Source: JBKPNX01 sp046732855
Lineage (GTDB): Bacteria; Pseudomonadota; Alphaproteobacteria; Geminicoccales; Geminicoccaceae
Direction: 5' to 3'
Length of the DNA stretch: 20,026 nt
NCBI GenBank assembly: GCA_046732855.1
Contig: JBKPNX010000100.1
Coordinates: forward strand, 1 to 20,026
The position numbers were made by a program, and so were the translations under genes. A model generated the notes under the pieces. That model did no database searches. It was given only the letters and a program-made list of their open reading frames with translations, and was not told where the DNA came from. Shown piece after piece: positions 1 through 7,875 of the stretch (positions are counted from its first letter, which is position 1; each line of letters opens with the position of its first letter).

Positions 1-423
1 CTGCTCGGGGTGCTGGCGTTCGCGCTCAACTACATCCCGACCATCGGCTCGATCGTGGCCGCCCTACCCTGCATTCTCCTTGCGTTCATCCAGTTCGGCC
101 TCGGCGCCGCTGCGCTCACCACGCTCGCCAACATCGTGATCAATCTCGGCGTCAGCAACGGCATCGAGCCGCGCTATCTCGGGCACGGGCTGGGACTGTC
201 GCCGCTCGTGGTGATTCTGTCGGTGCTGTTCTGGGGCTGGGTGCTCGGTGCGATGGGCATGCTGCTCGCGGTGCCGCTGACGATGACCGTGAAGATCGCG
301 CTGGAAAGCAGCGATGACACGCGCTGGATCGCCGTGCTCATGAGCACGCTGCCGCGCCGCCGGGCGCGCCTGGGGGCGGGGCTGCCCGCCAAGCCGCACG
401 CCCGGACCGCTGATGCGCACTGA
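1..423 (+). CDS. AI-2E family transporter (PerM/TqsA-like), C-terminal part
   Basis: This is the 3' end of an integral membrane protein; its 5' end lies before the window. The visible 140 residues contain hydrophobic stretches typical of the last transmembrane segments of the AI-2E/PerM permease family. These include a Y-I-P-T-I-G-S turn near the start and the family-typical N-x-I-E-P-R-Y-L-G stretch, which precedes G-L-S-P-L-V-V-I-L-S. A final hydrophobic helix with G-M-L-L-A-V-P-L-T follows. The tail is arginine- and alanine-rich and presumably cytoplasmic. Known members export AI-2 or act as ion/solute exporters, but the substrate cannot be read from this fragment. The next gene starts 18 bases after the stop, so the two may be co-transcribed. 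Family assignment is confident; function is not. Confidence 0.9.
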   Translation: MLGVLAFALNYIPTIGSIVAALPCILLAFIQFGLGAAALTTLANIVINLGVSNGIEPRYLGHGLGLSPLVVILSVLFWGWVLGAMGMLLAVPLTMTVKIALESSDDTRWIAVLMSTLPRRRARLGAGLPAKPHARTADAH

Positions 424-441
424 GCACGCGAGTTGACCGGC

Positions 442-1701
442 ATGGCGGGCCCGGCGGCGCAGCGCGCGAGCCCGCCCGGCTCGAACGCTCATGTCACGAT
501 CGTGCGCTGCGGACAGGTGCTAGCGCCCGAGCCGCTCGGAGCCCGCGATCTGGTGATCGCCGGCGAGCGCATCGTCGCCGTGGCCGAGCCGGGCGTCGAG
601 ATCATGGGCATCGAGGTCGAGGCGGTCGATCTGCGCGCGCTCACGGTCACCCCGGGTTTCATCGACAATCACGTGCACGTGCTCGGCGGCGGCGGCGGGC
701 TCGGCTTCGCCAGCCGGGCGCCGGAGCTCCAGACCAGCCAGCTGACCCGCGCCGCCATCACCACCGTGATCGGCATGCTCGGCTTCGATGCGACCAGCAA
801 GGACATGCGCGCGCTGGTCGCCAAGACCAAGGCATTCAGGGAAGACGGCATCTCGGCCTATGCGCTGACCGGCGCGACGCTCGAGCACCCGGTGCCGACG
901 CTGACCGGGCGCATCCGCGACGACATCGCGTTCGTCGAGGAGATCATCGGCGTCGGCGAGGTCTCGGTGTCCGAGCTCGGCTACGCCTACGACAGCAACG
1001 GCCCGGGCGCGCAGTACATCGCCGAGGCGGCGACCGCCGGCCTGCTCGCGGGGCGGCTTGCGAGGAAGCGCGGCTATCTGTGCCTGCAGGTGCCGCCGTA
1101 CCACGGCGCCTGCCTGAAGCCGCTAATGGAGATGCTGGATCGCACCGGCCTGCCGATCGCTCAGCTGCTGCCCTCGCACGTCAACCAGACCGAGGCGTAC
1201 ATGGCGGATGCGACCCTCTGGGCGAAGCGCGGGGGCTTCGTCGACGTCGGTGCCAACTACAGCCCGGACAACAACTTCAGCCGGGCGACCCCGCCGGCCA
1301 AGGCGATCACGCGCCTGCTCGAAGCCGGCGTGCCGCTCGCGCAAATCCTGCTCAGCTCGGATGGCAACGGCGCGCCGCCGAAAGAGGAGCAGCGCGAGGG
1401 GCAGCCCGCGGTCGCCAACTACATGCCGATCGGCGCGCTCCACGCGACCTGGCGCCGTCTGATCGTCGAAGAGGGCGTGCCTCCGAGCGATGCGCTTCGC
1501 GTCGTCACGTCCAACGTCGCAAACGCGACCGGGCTCGCGCGCAAGGGGCGGATCGCCGCCGGGATTGACGCCGACCTCGTGGCATTCGATTCAGACTGGC
1601 ACATCCACACCGTGGTCGCGCGCGGCCGGGTCCTGGTCGCTGCCGGCCAGCCGGTCGCGCGCGGCATGTTCGACCGGATCATCCTCGACCAGCTCGCCTG
1701 A
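442..1701 (+). CDS. Amidohydrolase related to isoaspartyl dipeptidase (IadA), divergent pocket
   Basis: A 419-residue amidohydrolase-superfamily enzyme, aligning by eye along most of its length with beta-aspartyl peptidase IadA. Landmarks are the H-V-H metal motif (residues 77 and 79) after P-G-F-I-D-N, a G-V-G-E segment (E173), L-P-S-H-V-N (H246) and S-S-D-G-N-G (D307). From memory of the E. coli enzyme, several key positions differ. The bridging lysine is Glu, one histidine ligand is Gln (Q216), and the residues that hold the isoaspartyl dipeptide (Glu77, Tyr137, Arg169, Arg233, Ser289) correspond to Gly, Thr, Gly, Gln and Ala. A cyclic amide, imide or N-acyl substrate is therefore more likely than isoaspartyl peptides. 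I chose ATG 442, 18 bases after the previous stop; TTG 433 is the alternative. Family sure, substrate unknown. Confidence 0.87.
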   Translation: MAGPAAQRASPPGSNAHVTIVRCGQVLAPEPLGARDLVIAGERIVAVAEPGVEIMGIEVEAVDLRALTVTPGFIDNHVHVLGGGGGLGFASRAPELQTSQLTRAAITTVIGMLGFDATSKDMRALVAKTKAFREDGISAYALTGATLEHPVPTLTGRIRDDIAFVEEIIGVGEVSVSELGYAYDSNGPGAQYIAEAATAGLLAGRLARKRGYLCLQVPPYHGACLKPLMEMLDRTGLPIAQLLPSHVNQTEAYMADATLWAKRGGFVDVGANYSPDNNFSRATPPAKAITRLLEAGVPLAQILLSSDGNGAPPKEEQREGQPAVANYMPIGALHATWRRLIVEEGVPPSDALRVVTSNVANATGLARKGRIAAGIDADLVAFDSDWHIHTVVARGRVLVAAGQPVARGMFDRIILDQLA

Positions 1702-1720
1702 GCCGCGCTGCTGGGCTGTA

Positions 1721-1805
1721 CGTCATTGCGAGCGCCCCAAGGGCGCGAAGCAATCCAGACGCTGCTCCTGGATCGCCGCGGGCGCCACGCGCCCTCGCGA
1801 TGACG
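1721..1805. repeat. Palindromic interspersed repeat (CGTCATTGCGAG...CTCGCGATGACG)
   Basis: The outer arms CGTCATTGCGAG (1721-1732) and CTCGCGATGACG (1794-1805) are inverted copies with one mismatch. An inner pair, CAATCCAG (1751-1758) and CTGGATCG (1768-1775), makes a second stem. The layout and the core words CGTCATTGCGAG and GAAGCAATCCAG match a small palindromic element that I recall as scattered through many proteobacterial genomes. It sits between convergent genes, just after the amidohydrolase stop, and could also slow transcription there. No other copy is present in this window, so repetitiveness is from prior knowledge. Confidence 0.7.
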
Positions 1806-1857
1806 CTGGAAGACTCGGCGCCGAACGATCCGGCTAAGTGTCGGCCTCCCTCGGGAA

Positions 1858-3069
1858 TCAAAGCTCACTGATCCGTATTCCCGGGTCGGCGGCGGGGACC
1901 CGGTCGATCGGTCGCCGTTCGGCGATTAGCTTCTTGGCCGCGAGGAAGTCCGCGCCGCGGTTGATGCAGTCGATCGCGACCAGGCGTCCCTCGCGCAGAT
2001 GCAGGCAGGAGAATGCGCGCGTCGCCGGGTCGCCGCGCAGGATCAGCTCGTCGTCGGGGTCGCCGACGCCCGCGATCTGCAGCTTCAGGTCGTACTGATC
2101 GGACCAGAACCAAGGCACGTCAGCGTAGGCCTGCGGCTGGCCCGCGATCGTCCGCGCAACCGCCTTCCCCTGCTCCATGGCGTTGTGCACCGACTCGAGG
2201 CGCAAGCGGCGATCGAACAGCGCGTTCGGGTGGTTGGTCACGTCGCCGGCGGCGCAGATTAAGGGATCGCTCGTGCGGCCGAACGCGTCCACGACAACGC
2301 CGTTGTCGACCTCGAGCCCGGCGTCCCGCGCCAGCTCATCGTTCGGCGCCGCGCCGATCCCGATCACCGCGAGATCGGCGGCGAAGGCTTGTCCATCTGC
2401 GCAAACCACCCGCTGTACGCGGCCCTCGCCTTCGACCGCCGCGACGGCGGCATCGGTCACGATCTCGACGCCCTGGCGCGCGTGCTCGGCGGCGAAGAAC
2501 GCGGACACGGGCGCCGCCACCACCCGGTTCATCACGCGCTTGAGCGCTTCGATCACGGTGACGGTGCAGCCGAGCTTGCGCAAGCTCGCGGCGACCTCGA
2601 GGCCGATGTAGCCGCCGCCGATGATCACCGCGGCGGCTGCGGGCGTGACCGCTGCCTTGATCCGATCCGCATCGCCAAGGGTGCGCAGATATAGCGCGCC
2701 GGGCAGATCGACCCCCGGCAAGTTCAGTCGCCGGGCGCGCGTGCCGGTGCAGAGCGCGAGCGCCTCGTAGCCGAGCCTGGCACCGTCTGCACAGAGGATG
2801 GCCCGCTCCGCGCGGAGGATTTTGGCCACGCGCGCGCCGAGGCGCAGGTCGATGCCGTGCTTCTGGTAATAGCCCTCGGACCTCAGCCAGGTCCGCTCCA
2901 GCGCCATCTCGCCGCTGAGATAGCCCTTGGACAACGGCGGGCGCTGATACGGCAGATGCGGTTCCTCGCCGAGCAGGCTAATCTCGCCGGCGAAGCCGAG
3001 CTGGCGCAGGCTCACGGCGACTTGCGCGCCGGCCTGCCCGGCGCCGACGATGACCACCCGTTCCGGCAT
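1858..3069 (-). CDS. NAD(P)/FAD-dependent ferredoxin (rubredoxin) reductase
   Basis: A 403-residue flavoprotein of the class that passes electrons from NADH to a ferredoxin or rubredoxin, as in P450 and ring-hydroxylating oxygenase systems. The N-terminal FAD dinucleotide fold is V-I-V-G-A-G-Q-A-G-A (6-15), followed by the P-Y-Q-R-P-P-L-S-K signature (40-48). The second dinucleotide fold, I-I-G-G-G-Y-I-G-L-E (149-158), ends in V-I-E at 172-174; the acidic residue favours NADH over NADPH. The FAD-closing motif C-A-A-G-D-V lies at 272-277. The C-terminal domain starts with V-P-W-F-W-S-D-Q-Y, as in the reductase C-terminal family. No ferredoxin, P450 or oxygenase gene is in the window, so its partner is unknown. 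It is divergent from the amidase gene, with only about 50 bases between the starts. Confidence 0.93.
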   Translation of the reverse strand: MPERVVIVGAGQAGAQVAVSLRQLGFAGEISLLGEEPHLPYQRPPLSKGYLSGEMALERTWLRSEGYYQKHGIDLRLGARVAKILRAERAILCADGARLGYEALALCTGTRARRLNLPGVDLPGALYLRTLGDADRIKAAVTPAAAAVIIGGGYIGLEVAASLRKLGCTVTVIEALKRVMNRVVAAPVSAFFAAEHARQGVEIVTDAAVAAVEGEGRVQRVVCADGQAFAADLAVIGIGAAPNDELARDAGLEVDNGVVVDAFGRTSDPLICAAGDVTNHPNALFDRRLRLESVHNAMEQGKAVARTIAGQPQAYADVPWFWSDQYDLKLQIAGVGDPDDELILRGDPATRAFSCLHLREGRLVAIDCINRGADFLAAKKLIAERRPIDRVPAADPGIRISEL

Positions 3070-3122
3070 CGCCGCGATGTCGCACGGCCGGGCGCGGGAT
3101 GCAACCTGGGAGGCAGTTGCGG

Positions 3123-4583
3123 ATGACCGAGCTGTGCGATCTGAGCGCGCTCGAGCTGCGTCGGCTGATCGGCGCCAGACAGATCTCGCCGGTCGAGCTG
3201 CTCGCCTCCTGCCGCGTGCGCATTGAGCGGATCAATGGCGCGGTCAACGCGTTCGTCGCCACCTGCTGGGAGCGCGCCGAGGGCGAGGCGCGCGCGGCCG
3301 AGCAGGCGGTCATGGCAGGCGAGGCGCTCGGGCCGCTGCACGGCTTGCCGATCGGCATCAAGGATCTGGCGCTGACCGAGGGCTTACGCACGACTCACGG
3401 CTCGCCCCAGTTCGCCGATTTCGTGCCCGCGGCGGACGAGCGTCAGGTCGCAGCGGTGCGGCGCGCCGGTGCGATCGTGGTCGGCAAGACCAATACGCCC
3501 GAATTCGGCGCGGGCGCCAATACGGTCAACCCGGTTTACGGGGCGACCGGCAATCCGTTCGATCCAGACAAGACCTGCGCCGGCTCGTCCGGTGGCTCGG
3601 CGGTCGCGCTCGCGACCGGCATGGTGCCGCTCGCGACCGGCTCGGACATGGGCGGGTCGTTGCGCAACCCGGCAGCGTACTGCGGCGTGGTCGGCTTCCG
3701 GCCGAGCCCCGGCGCGGTGCCGCACGAGCTGCGCCTGGTCGGCTGGTCGCCGCTCGGCGTGCAGGGGCCGATGGCCCGCACCGTCGCCGATGCGGCGCTG
3801 TTGTTCGGCGTGGTGGCGGGTACCGACGAGCGCGATCCGTTGTCCTGGCCGCAGGGCCCCGCGACGCCGCTGGAGTCGATCGATCTCGCCAGCCTGCGCG
3901 TCGTGATCAGCGAGGATCTCGGCTTCGCCCCGGTCGATGACCGCATCCGGCGCGTGTTCCACGATGCGGTCGGCCGCTTCCGCGGCGTGTTCGCGCGCGC
4001 CGACGACGGCGACCCACCGCTGGATGAGAGCGCCGACGAGGCGTTCGAGGTCACCCGCGCGATCAACTTCCTGGCCGGGCATGCCGAGACCTGGCGCAGC
4101 CGGCCGGAGATGCTTGGCCCTAACGTCCGAGCCAATGTCGAGCAGGGCCTCGCCATGAGCCTCGAGGATGCCGCCCGGGCGATGAAGGCGCACACGCTGT
4201 TGTACCACCGCTTCGTCAAATTCATGACCGACTACGACGCGCTGCTCTGCCCGGCGATGGCGGTGCCGCCGTTCCCGCACGCCCAGCTGTACGTCGAGGC
4301 GATCAACGGCCAGCACCTGCGCACCTACTTCCACTGGCTGGCGTTGCCCTACGGCCTGACGCTCACCGCGCATCCGGTCGCGTGCATTCCGTGCGGGCGC
4401 GATCACACCGGCATGCCGTTCGGCATCCAGGTGTGCGGCAGGCGCCATGGCGATCAGCGCACGCTCGCCATCGCCGCCGCGCTCGAGCGCCATCTCCAGA
4501 CGATCTCGGGGCTCGCCCGTCCCGTGCCCGATTTGGCCGCGCTCGCCGCGCGGCCGCCGCTCAGGTCGGCCGCCCCGCCATGA
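3123..4583 (+). CDS. Amidase signature family hydrolase
   Basis: A 486-residue serine hydrolase that should split amide bonds, releasing ammonia or an amine. The Ser-cisSer-Lys triad is visible: the lysine is K80 in G-I-K-D-L, the cis-serine is about S155 in C-A-G-S-S-G-G-S, and the nucleophile is S179 in G-S-D-M-G-G-S-L-R. Length is normal for the family. It resembles GatA-type proteins, but no gatB or gatC lies nearby, so a catabolic amidase is more likely than the tRNA amidotransferase. I chose ATG 3123 because GGGAGG at 3108-3113 lies nine bases upstream; ATG 3099 is in frame but lies upstream of that ribosome site. Its 3' end overlaps the convergent next gene by 23 bases. The substrate cannot be read from sequence. 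Confidence 0.93.
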   Translation: MTELCDLSALELRRLIGARQISPVELLASCRVRIERINGAVNAFVATCWERAEGEARAAEQAVMAGEALGPLHGLPIGIKDLALTEGLRTTHGSPQFADFVPAADERQVAAVRRAGAIVVGKTNTPEFGAGANTVNPVYGATGNPFDPDKTCAGSSGGSAVALATGMVPLATGSDMGGSLRNPAAYCGVVGFRPSPGAVPHELRLVGWSPLGVQGPMARTVADAALLFGVVAGTDERDPLSWPQGPATPLESIDLASLRVVISEDLGFAPVDDRIRRVFHDAVGRFRGVFARADDGDPPLDESADEAFEVTRAINFLAGHAETWRSRPEMLGPNVRANVEQGLAMSLEDAARAMKAHTLLYHRFVKFMTDYDALLCPAMAVPPFPHAQLYVEAINGQHLRTYFHWLALPYGLTLTAHPVACIPCGRDHTGMPFGIQVCGRRHGDQRTLAIAAALERHLQTISGLARPVPDLAALAARPPLRSAAPP

Positions 4584-5400
4584 ACCCGTGGATCTCAGCG
4601 AACGACGCGGCGTCGTCGGCGAAGCCGAACGTGCCGTGCTCCCTGACCTCGCGGGCCGCGCGCAGGAACGCGCCGAACGCCGCGCGCGCGAACGCCGAGC
4701 CGACGCTGATCCGGCGCACGCCGGCGGCGGCCAGCTGGTCGACCGAGAACGCGGCGCCCGAGAGGCCCATGATCACGTTCACGGGCCTGCCGACCGCCAC
4801 GCATACCGTGCGGATCGCTGCCAGATCGCGCAGCCCGGGCGCGTAGAGCACGTCGGCGCCCGCGGCTTCGAACGCCTGCAGCCGGCGGATGGTGTCGTCG
4901 AGATCGGGTCGGCCATAAAGGAAGTTCTCGGCACGCGCCGTGAGCGTAAACGGGAAGGGTAGGGCTCGGGCAGCCTCGGCCGCCGCCGCGATGCGCTCGG
5001 CGGCGAGCGCGGCGTCGTAGATCGGGCGGTTGGGGTCGCCGCTCGCATCCTCGATCGAGGCGCCGACCAGACCCGCATCGGCCGCCAGACGAATGGTCTC
5101 GGCCGCCGTCTCCGGGGCGTCGCCGAAGCCGTTCTCCAGATCCGCCGAGACCGGCAGCGACGTCGCGCCGACGATCCCGGCGGCATGGGCGAGCGCGTCC
5201 TCGCGGCTCAACGCGCCCTCGCCGTCGCGGCGTCCGAGCGTGAATGCGAGGCCGGCGCTGGTGGTCGCGAGCGCCTCGAAGCCGAGCGCCGCAAGGATCC
5301 GCGCCGTGCCGACGTCCCAGGGATTGGGCATGACGAACACGCCTTCGCGCTCGTGCAGCGCGCGGAAGGCCTGGGCTCGTTCGCGCTGTTTCGGGTCCAT
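4561..5400 (-). CDS. Isocitrate lyase/PEP mutase family protein
   Basis: A 279-residue beta-barrel enzyme of the isocitrate lyase/phosphoenolpyruvate mutase superfamily. Members break or rearrange C-C or C-P bonds next to a Mg-bound alpha-keto acid (methylisocitrate lyase, oxaloacetate decarboxylase, dimethylmalate lyase, phosphonopyruvate enzymes). Visible family motifs are N-P-W-D-V-G (26-31), A-D-L-E-N-G-F-G (86-93), S-I-E-D (115-118) and T-A-R-A-E-N-F (154-160). The K-K-C-G-H loop of true isocitrate and methylisocitrate lyases is absent, so it belongs to the broad unassigned branch. A strong ribosome site (GGAGG at 5406-5410 on the complement) lies five bases before the ATG. It is divergent from the enolase-superfamily gene at 5494. 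Family certain, reaction unknown. Confidence 0.92.
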   Translation of the reverse strand: MDPKQRERAQAFRALHEREGVFVMPNPWDVGTARILAALGFEALATTSAGLAFTLGRRDGEGALSREDALAHAAGIVGATSLPVSADLENGFGDAPETAAETIRLAADAGLVGASIEDASGDPNRPIYDAALAAERIAAAAEAARALPFPFTLTARAENFLYGRPDLDDTIRRLQAFEAAGADVLYAPGLRDLAAIRTVCVAVGRPVNVIMGLSGAAFSVDQLAAAGVRRISVGSAFARAAFGAFLRAAREVREHGTFGFADDAASFAEIHGFMAGRPT

Positions 5401-5493
5401 CGTTGCCTCCTTCCCTCAACTGGACTGAACGGTGGTTGCCGTGCCGATTTGTCGCTAGCCTCGCTCCCGACTGGAGAACAGAGAGGCCGCACC

Positions 5494-6630
5494 ATGGCGC
5501 GCATCCGCGACATTCGTCTGATCCCGCTTGCCTACCACATAGCGCCGACCAAGGCGTACGGCATGGCGCGGCGCCTGGTCGCGAGCCGCGGCACCACATT
5601 GGTTGAGGTCGAGACCGAGGATGGCGTGGTCGGGGTCGGCGAGGCCTGGGGTCCGGCCAAGGCCGCCGCCGGCTACTTCGAGCTGATCAGGGACGAGTTC
5701 GTGGGCCGCGCGCTGTACGACCACGGCCACGTCTGGAGCCGGATCGCGAGCGGGATGTATCACCTCGGCCTGCAGAACCAGATGACCGCGCTCGCAAGCG
5801 GCATCAACCTCGCGCTGTACGACGCGATCGGCAAGACGCACGGCCTGCCGGTGTGCCGGCTGCTCGGCGGCAAGGGCAAGGAGCGCATCCCGGTCTATGC
5901 CTCGGGCGGCTATCTCACTGACGACCCCGAGAACCAGCTCGAGGCGCAGCTGGAGCGGATCGCCGACAAGGGCTTTCCCGGCGCCAAGTTCAAGATCGGC
6001 ATCAGCCCGAAATCCGACGAGGAGCGGGTCGCGCTGGCGCGGCGCGTGCTCGGCGACGACATGCTGCTGCTGGTCGACGTCAATGGCAACTACACGCTCG
6101 ATCAGACGCTCGAGAGCATGCATCGCACCGCCCCGTACGGCGTCCACTATTACGAGGAGCCGCTGCCGCCGCAGGACGTCGAGGGCTACAAGGCGCTCGC
6201 GCGGCGCGCGCCGCTGCCGGTCGCCGCCGGCGAGGCGCTGTACACGGTGTTCGACTTCGACCGCCTGATCAGCGCGCGCGCCGTCGATGTCGTCCAGCCC
6301 GATCTCACCTTGTGCGGCGGTCTCGACGAAGCCCGGGCGATCGCAGTGCTCTGTCGGCTGCACAACATCGGCTTGTCGCCGCACGTCTGGGGCAGCCCGG
6401 TCGGGCTCGCCGCCGCGCTGCACTTCATGGCCGCGCTGCCCGACTACCCGCACACCGACCATCTGCCTCATCCGCGCATGGTCGAATACGACGTCGGCGA
6501 GAATCCGTTGCGCGACCATCTGCTCGCGCAGCCGCTCCGTCCGATCGGCGGAAACATCCAGGTACCCGACGGTCCCGGCCTCGGCATCGAGCTCGATCCG
6601 GACGCCGTGCAGCGCTTCAGGGTGGCGTGA
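5494..6630 (+). CDS. Mandelate racemase/muconate lactonizing enzyme family protein
   Basis: A 378-residue enolase-superfamily enzyme of the mandelate racemase subgroup, which takes a proton alpha to a carboxylate and then dehydrates, racemises or cycloisomerises. The capping domain covers about residues 1-125. The barrel carries K-F-K (165-167) as the acid/base lysine motif, metal ligands D195 (V-D-V-N), E221 or E222 (Y-Y-E-E-P) and E247 (A-G-E-A), and the D270/H297 dyad (V-Q-P-D and S-P-H-V-W-G). The K-x-K plus His-Asp pair allows either face of the substrate to be attacked. Acid-sugar dehydratase or galactarolactone-cycloisomerase-like activity is plausible but unproven. ATG 5494 is preceded by GAGAGG at 5481-5486. 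The open frame extends upstream, but that part overlaps the divergent gene and is not coding. Confidence 0.94.
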   Translation: MARIRDIRLIPLAYHIAPTKAYGMARRLVASRGTTLVEVETEDGVVGVGEAWGPAKAAAGYFELIRDEFVGRALYDHGHVWSRIASGMYHLGLQNQMTALASGINLALYDAIGKTHGLPVCRLLGGKGKERIPVYASGGYLTDDPENQLEAQLERIADKGFPGAKFKIGISPKSDEERVALARRVLGDDMLLLVDVNGNYTLDQTLESMHRTAPYGVHYYEEPLPPQDVEGYKALARRAPLPVAAGEALYTVFDFDRLISARAVDVVQPDLTLCGGLDEARAIAVLCRLHNIGLSPHVWGSPVGLAAALHFMAALPDYPHTDHLPHPRMVEYDVGENPLRDHLLAQPLRPIGGNIQVPDGPGLGIELDPDAVQRFRVA

Positions 6631-6684
6631 CGCCGCCCGCGGGGCGAGCCTGATCGCGGCCGGGCAACCCCGGCATCGCGCGAA

Positions 6685-7739
6685 ATGGCTCGGCGGGATC
6701 TGCTCGCCGCGCGTCTTGCGCTGTTCTACGCGGCGTATTTCGCCGCGGTCGGCATCTATCTGCCGTTCTGGCCGGTGTGGCTGCAGTCGCGCGGGCTCGG
6801 CGCTACCGAGATCGGCTACGTGCTCGCGGCGGCGTTCTGGCCGCGGGTCGTCACCAATCTCCTGATCCCGTCCATTTCGGATCGGCTCGGAGAGCGGCGC
6901 CGGCCGATGATTCTGCTCACGGCCGCGACGTTCGGCGGGCTGATCCTGTTCGGCCTGGCCCGGGACTTCTGGCCGCTCCTGGTGCTCAGCCTGCTGACCG
7001 GCGCCACCTGGGCGACGATCCTGCCGCTCGGCGAAGCGCTGGCGCTCGGCGAGGCGAAGCGCCGCGACCTGGATTACGGCCGGGTCCGGCTGTGGGGCTC
7101 GCTCACCTTCATTCTGGCTGCGATCGCGGTCGGCGAATGGCTGGAGCGTGCCGGCCCGCCGATCGTTCTCTGGTCGGTGGCCGCCATGGTGGCCGGTCTG
7201 CTCGCTGCGTGCGTCCTGCTGCCTCCCGGAGAATTCGAGGGGCGAGCTGCGGCCGCGGGTGGCTTACGTCGCCTGGTCCGCAAGCCCGAGTTTCTCGCCT
7301 TCGTCGCGGCCGCCGGCCTGCTTCAGGCGAGCCACGCCGTTTACTACGGCTTCGCCACCCTGCACTGGCGGGCCGCCGGCCATGGCGAGCTGGTGATCGG
7401 GCTGCTCTGGGCGGGGCGCTCACGGTCCTGCGCTGGGCTCTGTCGGCGCTGAGCACGGATCTCATCGTGCTGGTCCCGGCGCAGGCGCTGCACGCGGCGA
7501 GCTTCGGCGCGGTGCACCTCGCCGCGATGCATTACCTGCGCGATCGCACGCCGCCGGAGCTCCAGGCCAGCGCTCAGGGCTTTTACGCCGCGCTTGGTGC
7601 CGCGCTGCCGTTTGGCTTGCTGACCCCCGTCGCCGGCTGGCTGTATGACATTGCGGGCGGGCTCGCGTTCTGGGCGATGGCGGCAATCGCGCTGATGGGG
7701 ACCGCTCTCGCCGCCCGCCTGAGCCAGCGCCTGCACTGA
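6685..7739 (+). pseudogene. MFS transporter (phenylpropionate/HcaT-like) disrupted by deletion and frameshift
   Basis: A major facilitator protein of the 3-phenylpropionate (HcaT-like) group, recognised from the N-terminal F-Y-A-A-Y-F-A-A-V-G-I-Y-L-P-F-W-P stretch. The first frame runs well to about 7413, ending in G-L-L-W-A, then reads into nonsense and stops at 7452. The rest of the transporter continues in another frame from about 7414 (G-G-A-L-T-V-L-R-W) through A-Q-A-L-H-A-A-S-F-G-A to the stop at 7739. The joined product is about 350 residues, whereas relatives have roughly 380-400; around 30 residues, about one transmembrane helix, seem missing at the junction. That suggests a real deletion rather than a single-base read error. 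It follows the enolase-superfamily gene by 54 bases and may have carried that pathway's substrate. Confidence 0.82.
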
Positions 7740-7829
7740 GCACGCTCGTTGGCCCACGGCAGCAGTCATGTCCAGCGGAGTTCGACCCGCGGCGGCGGGG
7801 CTCTCACCCGACAGCAGGCGACGTGCCTT

Positions 7830-7851
7830 CGGGCCGCGCCGGCGCGGCCCG
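7830..7851. terminator. Perfect 22-bp palindrome between convergent genes
   Basis: CGGGCCGCGCC is followed immediately by its exact reverse complement. It lies between the stop of the broken transporter (plus) and the stop of the deaminase (minus), where a bidirectional terminator would be expected. There is no loop and no T-tract on either side, so it is not a classical intrinsic terminator. A protein-binding palindrome is the alternative. Confidence 0.35.
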
Positions 7852-7875
7852 TCCTCCCGGTAGTGGAGCAGTGTC

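Noticed and set aside
3384..4493. 369-codon minus-strand frame opposite the amidase
   Set aside because: Shadow of the amidase; rich in Arg, Ala, Gly and His with no motif.
5185..5493. In-frame upstream extension of the enolase-superfamily gene
   Set aside because: It overlaps the divergent PEP mutase-family gene and lies upstream of the good ribosome site at 5481-5486.
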